From Colius striatus (lineage: Eukaryota > Chordata > Aves > Coliiformes > Coliidae), in contig NC_084761.1 in the NCBI RefSeq assembly GCF_028858725.1, positions 24,272,501 to 24,336,500 on the forward strand: DNA of 64,000 nucleotides. Reading direction: 5' to 3'. This document shows, in pieces, positions 11,936 to 25,343 of the stretch. Position 1 is the first letter of the stretch. Every line of letters begins with the position of its first letter. A model generated the notes under the pieces. The model had not been told where the DNA came from, did no database searches, and was given only the letters and a program-made list of their open reading frames with translations. Position numbers and translations under genes: made by a program.

Positions 11936-14900
11936 CAAGGCTCATCAAGGCTAAGATCATGTGCTAAATCTTTTTGACTGGCAGTTCTTGAAAGCAGATA
12001 AGCAGGTGGGGGTTTGACCTGGAAATTTTTTCATACACATCTCATCATAAAAGAAGAAATTGAAGCCAAAGTTGTATCTGCATTTGGGCACAGACAGATG
12101 TTGGGTAAATTCTGCAATTTGTCATTTACAAGGTTTATAATTTTTTTTGTGATTTAAAATTGAATAGAATTGAATCTTCAGGTTTTAGTGAAATGATGGA
12201 GATAGTGGCTGTGGTTGTCAGCTTTAAATTCTTCAGTGGATTAAAAAAAACAAAAATCTCAGAATTTATGCAATTTATTTATGCTATAGAGACCAAAATG
12301 TTATAAACACCATACACAACCTCACTTTTATCATGATGTCCAGTTTCTGACCAGCATTTAGAAATCCCAAAGGATGCAGAGAATGTACAAGAAGATAAGA
12401 CTAGTATTAAAAAGCAAGATATGCTGTGGCATAAGGATTTAAGAAAGTCATATAAGGGTAATGGAAGTCGTTAATGCCTATGGAGTGTTGTTTTTTGGAT
12501 TAGGATTCAAGAAGCTTTGAGTCTCCCCATCATGGGAATAGTTTATCTACAGACTTCAAATGTTTTTCTTTCTGTGGAGAAAGCAAAAAATTCTCTCTCA
12601 GAAGAAAGCAAACAGCAATTTGTATGGAATTGTTGTTATAAAACCCCATCAAAATACTAACTATTAAAAAGTTACGTTTCCTATCACTTCTCCTGTCAGG
12701 ACCACAATTCTTGCCAGTTCAAGGAAAGAGTCCTAAATCAGTCTAAACTTATCAGGTTTAAATGACCCTAAAGCATTGTCATTATAATACTTGGTTACTC
12801 TTAAAGATTTTGGGTGGGTTTTTTTTGTGGTGATGTTTTTTTTGTTAAAGATATTACAATATCTTACAATTATGTGATTAATTAAAAAATGTTTATTTTT
12901 CTATTTAGCAGAGCTTTGCAGGGCTATTTTTGCAGCCATATGCTTAAGAATTTTATTGTCATACAAGTATCGATAAAAATGTGCATCAGTAAGCTAAAGT
13001 GAGATAATTTTATCTAAAGCAAGATTTTGCCTATGAAAAGACTAAAAAACTATCTGCTATAGCAGAAGAGTCTTCACTCAGAGGCTGTCTAGCAAAGTTC
13101 CTTTAAAGACCATTCCATTTCTGAGTATGGCTTCTCTGATAGCATTTTCCATAAGTATTTAATTATTTGGCAAGCTGTGTTTGTTTTGCTTCTTCAGAGC
13201 CTTTGACTTGTAGTCAATAAAGCAAGCACTCCTCTTCCCATTAAATCCTGATATTTAGAATGACATTTTCCTCTGTTTGATTAGGGAGCTTGTCTCCACT
13301 CTGCCTTTGGGTTATTTTAGGGTGACTCCAGGGTTATTTAATTGACAGACATACAGGCTTTCCTTTAAAGCCTCAATGGTTACCAGCTACTTAGAAGCAA
13401 AGTTGTGTAACTTAAATGCTAAACGTTTTCTGTTGCCCTGACATCTTCAAAGACCTACAACCAGCCAATAGAAAACACTTTCTATGAGGATCTTGGTGGA
13501 ATTTAGGCTGTGGGAATCTGACATTAACCCCCAGCAATCTGGTTCTCAAAGCAAGAGGTGTTTGTTTCAGAAACTAGTCTAGCTGCTAATGATATTTCTG
13601 CCTAACTGGTAAACACTCTCATTTAGAATCAGCTTACTTAAAAATGCAGTGTGATTTAAGCCAAGCTAACTGTTTTTGGGCTTAGGTGAGTAGTAGTGCT
13701 TACACTGCCAGTTCTTAACACTCAGCTAGGGGAATACTCATCCCATGCTAAATAACTGTCACCTCTTAAGCCACTCCAACTAGACCTGGAGGAGCTCAGC
13801 TGTTTACAGTCTGCATTACCTCAAGTAGGCAACAGGGAACAGAACTGAACCCAGGTGTTGTAAAGCATTCGAAAATTAACTTCTCACTGAATCTTTGTGG
13901 GTTTTTTTCATGCATATAGTAAGGTTCCCCTTTAATGACACAATGCAAATCATCCATTGATAGCATCAGTAGGGAGATCTGATACCTCATTCCACTAATT
14001 CTCTTACCACCTCTGGTAGGAAAGGCAACAGGCTGCATAAGAACAGGTATTAGGGACTAATACTAATGCATATTTTTTATAAATAGCAGTGCACATTAAA
14101 CTATATTGAGGTCAGAGAAATTGAGATGGAAATGTTAATGCTTTTCTCCTTTCTTTTTTCACCCCCATACCTGCAGCACTACAGAAAGTGCATGCAGGGT
14201 AGAGATGAAATCCATAAATAAACCCAATTCAATGTAAGTGTATTGGTTATTTAGAGGATGTACATGATGTTTCACTTGAGATTCTTCTTTCTTTTTTGTT
14301 TGCAGTATGAATGCAAAAAAGTTTAAAACATCTGGTACCATTTACTAAAGTAAACTTACGTCCTGAATTGTACACTTTTTTTTTTCTGTTGTTTTGATTT
14401 AGATGTCACAAGAGTCATGTTTAAGTACAGTCTTTTCTGCCTCATGTCTGAGTCTCTTTGTGTGTTTCCTCAATGTTACTCACTTTGAAGGTGGGCTGAG
14501 CACAGAAATCTGACGAAAGAGTGGGCTGTGCCCTTGATTGGAGGGAGCTCTTACATTCTTCTGAATGACTACATTTGCTTGTGCAGTACACAGCAGCAGC
14601 AACAGTGTGGTGCTCTGGGTCTCCAGCTCTGCCTGGCAGATGAAATCTCCAGCTCACTGAATATCTGCAGGACAGATTTTTCATGTTCTTCTGTAAATGA
14701 ATGCTGCCTAACTGCACCAGGAAAATGGGCACAGGGGATTATCTCTGCATTGCTATGAGTGGAGGGGCGCCTTGGGGCTTTAGATTGCAAGGTGGCAAGG
14801 AGCAAAAGCAGCCTTTACAAATCGCCAAGGTAGGATCATGAGAGAAAGATCTTTATTGGTATTTTGTGAACATGAGTGAAGAGAATAGTTTACTTAAATA

Positions 14901-16182
14901 GATACTGCTTCCAGTGAAATAGTTGTTGTGGATCTTATTGTGCTGCTTGTTTGCATTTGCTAACGTTTTGCAGAGATTCTACAGGTGCTGATTATGTTTC
15001 TTTAAATAAAAAGGAATGATTACTTTTTGGTAGCTTGTAAGTATTGCAAACATTCTCTTAAACCTTAACGGTTTGACACAGTGAAAGGACATATGCCTGA
15101 GCTCCTATTTGATTTACTGTATGTTTTGGAATGCACCCAGTATATGGCAAAACTGAATCTCATATTAGGAAACGCTGTTTCAGTCATCTATTTATGATAC
15201 TTTTTCTACTCTAGGCACAGAATAAATACAGCTTTATCATGAGAAAATGTTCTTACTATTTTGGGAATCCTGGAAAGCATTACAGTGAGTTATCTCTGGT
15301 TTTGGAAAGTTATCCAGTCTTAGAAACAGCATGAATAGATGCCAAACATTCTCTCTTATATTTCATGAGCAACACTGAAAAATATTGAACACTTCACATA
15401 TTATCTTCATGTATAAAATGAGAACAACAAAACAGACAGTAGAAATTCAGAAGAAATAAAAAAATGGAATTGGTAACCTCAAGTCCACAAGTTGCAAAAA
15501 TAACAAGTTAAAAAGTAGTTTTGTTAAAAATCAGTGCTCACTCCACTGCAACAGATTCCCCACTAGTGCAACAATGAAGGTTTGTCATGGTTATTAAAGC
15601 TTATGTAACTGTATGGAGCTCCATTCTGTACTCCTAGACTGAAGGGACAAATTTTGTCCAGAGCTCCGAGGTCAGCAAAATATCACTTGAAAGAGAGAGA
15701 TTAAAATGTGTCTTACCACCTTGTAGCATCTTTATAATCCAGTACTTTGAATGTTAAGGTTTTTTGTACATTTATATAGTATTTTAAAACAGTAGTTTAG
15801 CTATTTAAGCTCTTAACTTTCTTAAGCTGTCAATATATTTCTGAATTAGTTAAATTTCACTTGCTGGATCAGTTAACTTTACAATGAATAGCAGAAACAT
15901 TAAGTCTACTTTATTGTATAAAAGAAGGTCCTTTTAGTTCCTCTGTCAAGAAAAGAACATATTTCACTATTATTTTCAATGATTTAAGTCCATGATTATT
16001 ACTCATATTCAGTAACAGAGGTATAATGTAGTGAGCGTATGTATCTTTTTTCTCATGACTGTTAGGTTTTTTTTAGGTTTTCTTATATTTTGCAACAGTT
16101 GAACACGTTTAATTTTGTTTCCTACCGATGAGCAACTGTTGCTTTGTAAGTCACGCCACTGACAATAGGTGACAGTGGAATT
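11936..16182. other. non-coding DNA with two segments of possible interest
   Basis: No protein-coding gene recognised. Besides the possible ancient LINE fragment at 12340-12560, two segments stand out from the AT-rich background. One at 13080-13420 is rich in homeodomain and TGACAG motifs. One at 14440-14829 is less AT-rich and ends at a splice-donor-like CCAAG|GTAGGA. Neither has a reading frame or acceptor that makes a gene call safe. Confidence 0.45.
12340..12560 (+). mobile_element. possible second ancient CR1 fragment
   Basis: The stretch from tgtccagtttctgacc through ggatgcagagaatgtacaag to taatggaagtcgttaatgcc follows, with many changes, the order of the late ORF2 region of old CR1 elements. 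That region reads gtccagtt, then gtacagagaag, then atagaagtctataaatg. It lies 400 bp past the clearer ancient element on the same strand. It could be a second insertion or chance similarity in AT-rich sequence. A profile search with ancient CR1/L3 models would decide. Confidence 0.3.
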
Positions 16183-16196
16183 CTGCCATCTAGTGA
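16183..16196 (-). promoter_or_regulatory. CTCF-like site
   Basis: On the minus strand TCACTAGATGGCAG matches the CTCF core CCASYAGRKGGCRS at 13 of 14 positions, failing only at the first. CTCF is an insulator and loop-anchor protein whose orientation matters for loop extrusion. Here the motif points left. The match is seen; binding is inferred. Confidence 0.45.
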
Positions 16197-18612
16197 AAAC
16201 TTGTAGCTAGAACTTAAAAAAAATGTAAGTAATGGTAAAAGCAAGCGGCTTTGATAAAAGAAAACCAAAAGTCAAACGCACAGTACCTTGAACACAAGGT
16301 TTTTACTAAGCTTTACTTTTCCTGGTAAAAATGAACTATGCATTTTTTCCCCCCCGTATTCATATCCTAGACTGGTGCACTTCAGCCTGTGTTCTATCAC
16401 TAAAATTTTGGACTTGAGAACTAGATACATGGTAACAGTTGTGCCTTCCAGTGTGAAAATCCATCAGTAAAATATGTCTAAATTTAGAAAAATTGTAATT
16501 GTGTTTTTTAGGAAAAAAACCCCAAGGACACACGAGTTTGTTTTCTTTCAAACAAGCCCAACTGAAAGGCTACGTAATATAATACTTCAGAATAGCCTTT
16601 GCAAGAGTACATGTATCAGGATATGTAACTGTTATAAGCATGGTGGGTCGGGTGCTTTATGAGTTCCAGATCATTCATTTCTCAATGCTAAAGAGTTGGT
16701 CAGGATCAGTGAGATCTGAAAACTGACACTAGTATCTGTCTGAACACCTGAAACTTAGAGCTGACAGGCCACAGCTTTCTTTGGGACTCGCTCTGTCAGC
16801 ACGCTTCACCATGCTCCCCAGGGAGCCAGGGTTCTCTCAGAGGCATGCAGATGTGGGTCTCCAGGTCAGGCAACACCCTCAGATTGCAGCACAATGAGGC
16901 AGGGGGTCTGCAGCTACACTGTGTGTGAACCTTTTTGGGGAGAGACTGTGTTTTCTGCTTTTATTCTGTTATTCAGAAAAAACAAATTATTAAAGAAGAA
17001 AGAACTATCCAACTAGTTTATACTATTCTTCTTACTGGCTCCAAAATCCAAAGGTTGTGTTGCTTAAACAGCATTAAAAATTGGTTAGGTAGTTTCTGGT
17101 TTGTTTGGGTATTTTTTCCAGTTCAAGTTCAGCTGCTCCACTGATGCATACTAATGTAGCTCCATGGAATGAGTGAGTGATTGCCAATTTACAGCAACTG
17201 AGATTTTCTCAGACGTGTGTATTTCTGTTTTTGATGTCTCAGCTTGCAGGAGCTGGGAAAGCTGCAGAGGGGTTGCTCGCCTGGTTGCTGACACAACCTT
17301 AGCACAATAAAATCCTGGGCTGATGCAGAGAGAAGTGCACCCAGGCCTCGGTCATGTGCAGGGCAGTGGTTGTGATACAGATCTAAAGGGCAGAGGGATG
17401 TGAAATGGATGGAAATGAGATAATCCATGAAAATGTGGCAGGAGAAAAAAAGCCCCCAATTCACACTTATCTACTGTTTCGATAAAGGAAAGATACTGTT
17501 TTCAAAGCTAATGAAAGCTAATATCACTGCAGTTCACTATCAGAAGCAGTTTTATGTTGTTTAAAATATTGGTTTATTAAATTTATTTTAAAACATGTAA
17601 ACCCTCCCCCCTTTGTTTCTTGCCTAGCTCTTAAAGCATATATGCAAGTAGCATTCCTACTAAAATCAATGGCAGTTTTGCCCATAATATATTGTCTTCC
17701 ATTATGGTACAAAACGTTAACAGAAAGACATAGAGAAACCTTTTGTCTTCCCAAGAAACAGGACTTTTTCTCACCAGTACATTAAATAGGAAATCTTCAT
17801 CAACAAATAACTTTACAATATGTAAATTAGATTCAAGACATTTCAGTAATTTGTTAGATACGAGACTGCTACAAATGGATTTTTAAAAAAAACTATCACA
17901 AAGTATTTTTTTTGTCCATTTTTAACAGTTATTCAAAATGTACATTTTGAAGACATTGGATTCATTTTCTGTAGAGGCATACAAATGCTTTTAACACCTT
18001 TCTTCCTCCAATCCCTGGATTTGTACATCAGTTTACTACATTATGTCCACTAATGTTGTAATCACTTCATAAAAAAATATTTTCAGTTAAAAAGAATTTG
18101 CATATTCCATATACTGTCCACATACACTTACAAAAGCCTCGTTTCAAAGATATAATGTGCTAAGAAGGATATCTAATAAACCAATGTCATTTAAAAAAAG
18201 AGTAAAAAGATAAGGAAAACTGGCTGTATTAGTCATGCTATGTATGCACCAAGACAGTAAATCGTGTCACTATTGCACTGTAGAATACCTTTCCCAAAGT
18301 ACCAGGTGGTTGGAAAATCTCAGTGACCCTAGATGGCTAAGAATTGAAAATATATAAGAGCAAAGTGACACATAATGTCCCTTCTCTTTCCGCTGGGATA
18401 TATGAAATAATGTTTTTTAAATTAATATAATTTTTCTTGTACGTGTCTTTGCAGTTTTTAATTTAGAAGATATAAAAGCTATGCACAAAATGATGGATGA
18501 TTTTCTGGACTAGCTCTTGCAAGAAAGTGTTTTTCTATCAATGCTTTACAATATCAGCTGTGTTACATGCAATGAAGCTTTGTGCTACAGGAAGCACCTC
18601 TTTTGCAACGGG

Positions 18613-18682
18613 TAATTTAATGGAGTTGTCCTATAGATAATTTAGGTTTATAATTAAACCATGATGTAACTCCATTAAATTA
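18613..18682. repeat. inverted repeat with nested hairpin
   Basis: A perfect 15-bp arm TAATTTAATGGAGTT at 18613-18627 is repeated as its reverse complement at 18668-18682. The 40-nt spacer itself contains a 6-bp hairpin (GGTTTA, TAAT loop, TAAACC) at 18645-18660. The unit could extrude as a cruciform or fold as a roughly 70-nt stem-loop RNA. It might be the relic of a small non-autonomous DNA transposon or a gene-free hairpin. No flanking target duplication was obvious. Confidence 0.8.
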
Positions 18683-21611
18683 TCTGGTTGTAATAGAGGT
18701 ACATTGTATTCAACATACTTATTACCTACACCAAACATCAATTTTGTGAACTCATTGTTTGTATCCATCAAAGTCGCTAATTTAAGTTTGGGAACATAAC
18801 AGAAGAGTTCAAGGGCAGTTACTTCCATGGCTCAGACCACTAAGCACTTCCAAGGAAGTCCAGTCCTCTTTTTTCCTATCAGTATTCTAAAAGTAAAAAT
18901 GAACAGATGCTTAAAAACCTGAATGATCAATTGTGTGGCAGGTTTTCACACGTGAGATGTTAGGGAAACTAACGTTGTCAAGAGACAGTACCTCACTTGT
19001 TACTGAATTCAGATCACATCAGTCCTGGAAGTACTCTGATCTGTATGTAGTATATATAGACATATTTTACATACATACACCTCAGCTAGAAATATATCTT
19101 CAAAGGGAAACATACTGTCATATTTCATATCTCTGAGAGCAATCACCCTGATATACCAGCAGCAGAACAATATGCAGCAACAACACACAAACACAGAGCA
19201 ACTTTTTTCAAGTGGTGAAAGATTTTATGCACATTTTCAGCAACATTTTTTAACTCAATTTTTAGAAAAACAAAATAGTAACATTTCCCTTCCTTTAATT
19301 TCTACCATGCCAGTTTGCCAGTATCTAAGTACAATTATAATGCCTAACTGCTATTGTAATGTGAAGCTACTTGAAATAAGCTATTTGAAAGAACTTAATG
19401 GACATTTTTAAATTCTTACCAATATGATTTTGCATCCTGAAAGTTTTTGCTCTACTATGGACATTTTCTTATGTCCAAACAGCATGTAATTTTCCATTGC
19501 TTTGTAAATATCAACTATAGTTCTAACTAATCCTATGAAATACTTCAATAACTCAAATCCAACAGCCTCAACTAGGCTTCATGCAAAACTTCAACAATTT
19601 GTGACTATTTCACCGATTTTTGAAATAGACTTCTGCTACTGCTGCGTAAATATGTCAGTAATGACACATGACAACTGGCTGCCTGATCACTTTAGACTTG
19701 TTCACTTGTCCATTAAACTGCTCAGATTTCAATTCAAGTTTCAGTTTCATCATTTTGGATTCACTGGAACCTGAAACTGAATGTGAAACTCAAAGACTTG
19801 GGAAAAACTTGAACGAAGAGTGTGAAAAGTTGATGTCTGAATATGATTACTTAATACTGGATGTGTACAGGGATGGGTTGTGTTGTGGTAGTTTGACTTC
19901 TTGCCTGCATTTATCTGAAATACTCGACACATGCAGAACAACCTCAAGTAGCATTCATCAAGTTGACCTTTATACTTTGTCTAGTAGGAAGAAAATAAAG
20001 GATAAGACACGTTAGCACAGTTATGCTTTTGATCTTGAGGTAAGGCAAAGCATGTCACTGTCACATATGAGAGGTATTTTAGCAGAGTTGGTCTATCCAT
20101 AAATTACATTAAAGCTGCTGGGTTAAAGGAAATTTTTTAAAGGTCTCGTACATTTTCACCATTGGCAAATGCTCACCCTTCCAGGCAGAAAAAGTAGGTT
20201 ACTGAAAGTTGAGATTTTGGTCGCTACATTCTAGTTTAGATGGGATAAATATCACTGTGTTATACCTGTACTTGTAGCTCATTTCAGTGCTAGTCACGGA
20301 GATGAATAAAAACTGTCAGTTGCTGAAGCAGTGTTTTTCTGCTCCCCTGCTTGTCTCTGTATTGATGGCCTAGGAGCACCATCCTCCTAGTAAGATGAAG
20401 GTAGGAGACTCTGTTGTGGTTCAGATAATTTCCAGATGGCATTAAAAGTCATCTTTGAGCTGGCATTGGTGCTTTGGTGCCATCTGCTTCTGAAAATATA
20501 CTCATAAATACATAGTGAAGTATGATCTTTCTGTACACACTACCCTATTTGAAATGAAGATGCTCAGCATGCCGCGTAAATGCTCAGTACCTAGCTAACA
20601 TGACCATGCTGATATTTATATCAACTGACATTTTAAACAGAATTTGAATATAACTTTATGCCTTAGCAGTAGAGAAAGGAAGTCATGTTTAAAACATGCT
20701 AGTTGAACTTTTGGCAGCAAAGGAGGGAAGTTTAGAGTTAACCTACATGATTTTAAAAACATCTTGCCTTTCTCGGACTGTATTTAAAACTGTTTGTTTA
20801 AATGTGCTAGCTAATACATTTCCAAAGATTGTTTTTGTAGCCTGGACAAACTCTTATTCTCAAATTCACTTTGCAGAGCATCTGACACAGCTTTGCTAAT
20901 ATTCGAAAAACCCTGTAAGGCATATTTACATATCCTTTCACATAAGGAGTTACATGGAAAATTGTGGTTTTATCCATATTTTCTGGAGAGGATTTGGACT
21001 CTGTTACAAGCTTTGATCCAATTTAATAACCAATATTTTTTGAACATTTAGATGATATAATGCAGCTTCTAATTAATTAGATGACAAAATTCCATTGGCG
21101 AACTGAGAAGAAGCTGGGCTTTATGGAGGTTAGGCCAATTTATTCTGCAAAATGAACAAATTAAAGTTCCCGAAATCTAACTAGAATAGAACACTGCTAA
21201 ATAACCTTGTTCCTGAAAATTTGCCATTGTTAGTTAGAAAAATGAGGGGAAAAAAACCCTCATATACCTTTACCAGCAAAGGTTTTTACGTTTTCCAAAA
21301 GTTAGGGGGTTTGTGTTTTCTAGTTTCAAACTTTTGCATTCCAGCTATTGTGCCAGTGGAAATGTTTAGTACTAAAGTCCCATCTAGTTGTTTAAAAACT
21401 ACAGACTGAACTGGTACATGATTGTATACCCTGTTTTGGTTATACAGAACTACATACCAAGCTAGTTTTGGCATGCTTTCCACAGCATATAGGCAAATAC
21501 AAGTACGCTTTGGATACATGGCAGTATTCATTTGTGCTTGTTTCTGATAGATACTTTTCCAACTCTCATGCTAGGACAGCTTTCAATGGAATAGAATGAA
21601 CAACATAATTC

Positions 21612-21654
21612 ACACTGTTTTAAACTAAACAGACTAAAAAAACCAAAACAGTGT
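21612..21654. repeat. short inverted repeat
   Basis: The arms ACACTGTTTT (21612-21621) and AAAACAGTGT (21645-21654) are perfect 10-bp inverted copies around a 23-nt A-rich spacer. It is a modest hairpin, possibly fortuitous. Confidence 0.6.
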
Positions 21655-24600
21655 ATTCCTACTAAATTAGGTTAGCTGCTTTGTATAGAGTTCTGCTTAG
21701 TTTTTTTAGTTTCTTAGCTGGAAACATTTAAAATACGCTGCATGACATTATTATATTTCATGGCTCTGTGTTTTCTGCCATTGCATTCTTAGTGTGAATG
21801 TGGATGTAATAATAAGACTCTTGTCCAAGTTCACATTAAAATACCACAACAGGAAATGCTGTTTAGAAAGCCCTTCAGGATTGTGTCAGATTGTTTGAGA
21901 GGACACAGATAGCAATTTATGCATATCATGGAAGGGCTTTTTTTCCACATACAGAATTCAGTGTTCATATTTAGAGCAGAAATTACTTTAAAGGACCATA
22001 TTTCGTGGGTTAAATGTTTAGCACTCCATAAAATGAGGCTGATTTGCAGAGAGAAATTCAAGAGAAACAATTCTGTACATAGAATTAACTGTGGACAAAA
22101 ATTATAACATTTAGATTGTAACCAGTACTTAAGAACCTTGTTTGCTGGCTGGAATGAAACTGGCAGTAAACTCAACCCGTGGATATCATCTTGAAGGTTT
22201 TAAATTTCAGACCTAATGTACACAAGTTACACAGTGGATTTCTTTTGCCTTTTCTGTAATTTTTCCCATCTGTCCTGTTTCATTAGAAACTGTAGTTCAT
22301 AGTCAATGTGGATGTTAGGATGAGACTAATGCATATTTAGACTGAAACGCTTCAGTGTGCACCACAATCAAAGTGCTATTTTTTGGTTACCTGCCAATAC
22401 AACATGGTGTTGAGTATCAAAGCCAAAAATCTTCAAAACACCTCCACACCTTGCTCTCATCAGGGTGCTAAGAACAATGAAGACATGGCTGCTTTATTTG
22501 TTGCTTATGTGGAAGGTAAATTGTAGTGAAAACCTAGCTCCAAGCTTGTCACGGTCAATGGGCTTATACCCTGAGCTCACTCTCATGTGTTGCAGTCTTG
22601 GGCACAGCATAGAATCTTCTTGTTCAGCAGGGAAACACTCTACAAGTCTTCTTCCTACTGCCACAGAGATGTATCTTGAATCCTTTAAGTTTTCTTCTTT
22701 TTTTGGTATCTCCATTCCTGCATCTGGGCATTCTTTTGCTTCAAAAGAATTATGTCATCATGGAATAGGTACTTTATTTTTGTAAGCATGATTCATATCA
22801 CAGTTCATTATGAGATGCACTGGTGATGAGTCAAAACTATGAAAAAAGTAGATAAGCTATGGTTTTCTATACTTTTGGTTCCAGTTGATATGTTCTCTAT
22901 AGTGTAAACATGCCACATATGGCATAAATTGTTATAACACTGAATTCCAAAAAGTTTATAAAATAAAGGTAATGCAAGACAATCAAATGTCCATTGTGGC
23001 ACTTCACAGTAACAAAAAGCAAAACAAACAGAATCGTATGAAACAATTTAAGAAGGCCAAATTTCTCCTTCTTAGTAGTCTTTGCTTAATACTAGGTGTA
23101 TCAGGAACCACTTGTCTGCTGGCAAAGGTGGCAGAGCTGAGTGTTTTAAAAACCTAACAGTTTAAATTTCTACAAAGGAAGCCTTAACAAAGGAGTTACA
23201 TTTTTTTCCCATGAACTCAATGGGAGCTTTGCCACTGACTTCAAAGGGCAAAAAATTGGGCTTTAGTATGCATAATATAGTGCAGTTATTTAATTAGAAG
23301 CAGATATCATGAATAAAAATCCTCATTGGGAAGGCTGTAGCAATTTTTGCTAGGGATCTACTTACTACAATTTTTTGTGTTTAGCAGAAGTTATTCCCTT
23401 CAAAGGAAGAAAAAAATCCCTTAGACCTCAAAGTATTCTAATGTTCAAGTTATTTGGTAATTTTACATTTAATTTCCAAGCTCTCTTGGAAGTCTTTGTA
23501 AGGACAAAGATACTCACTTGAATTGAAGACATTTCAGTTTACATATTTGCAAGAGAGTGAAATGATTGCTAATTTTAAGTATCAGACTAACATTACTAGA
23601 AACTAGAGGCAATTTACTAAAGGACTGACAATGTATCGGTGGAAGGTAATGAGAAAATTTAGATGGTGGACATATCTCAGTTGCAAATGTTTACTGGTTG
23701 AAGAGGCTACTTGTAACTGCCCTCTTGCTTTCCTCAACTCTGCAAACAGATAGGTTTGTGTTGGTTGAAATGAGCAGGTATTTCTGAAACGGTTTAGATA
23801 TCAGGGCTTTTATAACTCACCTCATTTCGCCTGAGAGTTCAGGGAACAAAGAGCAGCCCATCAATAAGATTTGAAGTGTAGGAACCTCCAGGTTAGGATA
23901 AGAAGGAGGAAAGAGAGGAGTGACAAGCAATTGTGGATGGCAACCTTTTCAGCAGGCACAGCTGTGGCTGAACAAGTCAGGCAGTTAACAACTTGTGTTG
24001 GCACATCCATCTTGTAGACTGACCTTCAACAGTTTAACGGACGTAGCTTTGGAAAGTGTTTAACGGTCCTGCAAAAAACTTGCTTCTCTTCCAGAAGAAT
24101 AGCATCTACATGGATAATTGTCCAACAGTAATTATAATGGCTGTCTATACCTGTGTAATGTAAGATGTTTCCAAGATATACTGCAGTCGAGGGGGATCAT
24201 GTGATAAGTTTTATCAGCTTTACTCAACCATCACTACTGGTTCTCCTGAAGAGATTATCTCTTTATTTATCTCTCTGAATTCTTGCTCTTCTTTCTCTTA
24301 TCATTCTTTTGGTAGAGGTAGTGCTTTTACTCAAACCCATAAGTACAGCAACCTACTTGAGCATCACTTTCAGTGAATTCACTGAAAATTGTGGGTAAGC
24401 AATGCCTCAGACTTCAAACTTTATTCCTTGGTTAGAATAGTGCCTATCACTTCCAGTGAGCTTTCTTTTGACTGAAAGAAATACAGAAAACTTTCTGCTT
24501 TCTTTCAGCTTTCTCATCACAGAAATTGCTGAAATACTAGAGCTCAACAAATGTGTCTGGAATAGACTAAGCAGCATTTTGTTCCACAAATTACATTTTC

Positions 24601-25329
24601 TTATTTTGCAGGGATGACTTCAAAGACTAGCTGCCATAAACCACTGATTTAATTACATAGGATGCGTATGGAAATAATCAAAGATAAATATCTTAATATA
24701 TTATATTAATAATAGTCTTCTTGCACACTGAAATAATACTTGTTGAACAGATCGTGTAAGGCCTAACTATAAAATTCTTCAAATTAGGAAAAAACCTACC
24801 ATTAAACATGGATGTTTTAAGCCAATCTAACATACAATACTATTTAATGTCCAAGATCCTTTACAGGGGAGCAGCTGTTTGACATGGTTCACTGAAAAAA
24901 AGGCCTAACTCTCAGAATTGTTGGCCTTCCAAAATACTTGATAACTAGGAAATTAGAATGGTTTCACCTAAATTCTCAATCAGTGGAATAAGTATGTTAT
25001 GCTGATCAATATAAAATGAGTAATTCACAAAGTTGGAGGGTTTTGTTACAATAATGCATAATAAAATTACATCATTGGTTTATGAAACAAAATATTACTT
25101 TTAAAGTGTTATGGCATCCATGCTGTCAGCCAAAGCTACTCTTTAGATATGCTGTGCGTGTTTAAGAGTACCTAGCAGAAGACATTAGTCACAAAACTGA
25201 ACTGGAAATCACAACTAGAACATGCTTTCCTTCCAAGCCCCCAGATCCCTTTGCTAAGTGAATTAGCAGTCTGCCTTTATGTCCAGACTGACTAATCACC
25301 TTTTCATGATACTGACATATTACTGAAAA

Positions 25330-25343
25330 TCACTAGATGGTGC
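25330..25343 (+). promoter_or_regulatory. CTCF-like site
   Basis: TCACTAGATGGTGC matches the CTCF core CCASYAGRKGGCRS at 12 of 14 positions (first base and C12 differ). It shares the 11-mer TCACTAGATGG with the site at 16183-16196 but lies on the opposite strand. It points right, towards the reverse-oriented site at 53.1 kb. A perfect donor-like CACAG|GTAAGT lies 27 bp downstream. Confidence 0.35.

Larger units (their letters stand above)
16197..25329. other. non-coding DNA, no gene recognised
   Basis: AT-rich sequence with short random ORFs only. It contains two inverted repeats (18613-18682 and 21612-21654) and no CR1 that I can see. Slightly more GC-rich patches at 16740-16920 and 17220-17420 have no supportable frame. 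Confidence 0.5.

Noticed and set aside
15645..15659. 15-bp palindrome GGACAAATTTTGTCC
   Set aside because: Short and isolated. Palindromes of this size occur by chance in a window this long.
18631..18828. 65-codon minus-strand ORF overlapping the inverted repeat
   Set aside because: Its C-terminal end is encoded by the hairpin. I know no protein like it and no exon boundaries are evident.
19875..20430. Two TGTTGTGGT words that resemble the start of avian endogenous retrovirus LTRs
   Set aside because: No matching LTR end, no second copy, no target duplication and no retroviral coding sequence between them.
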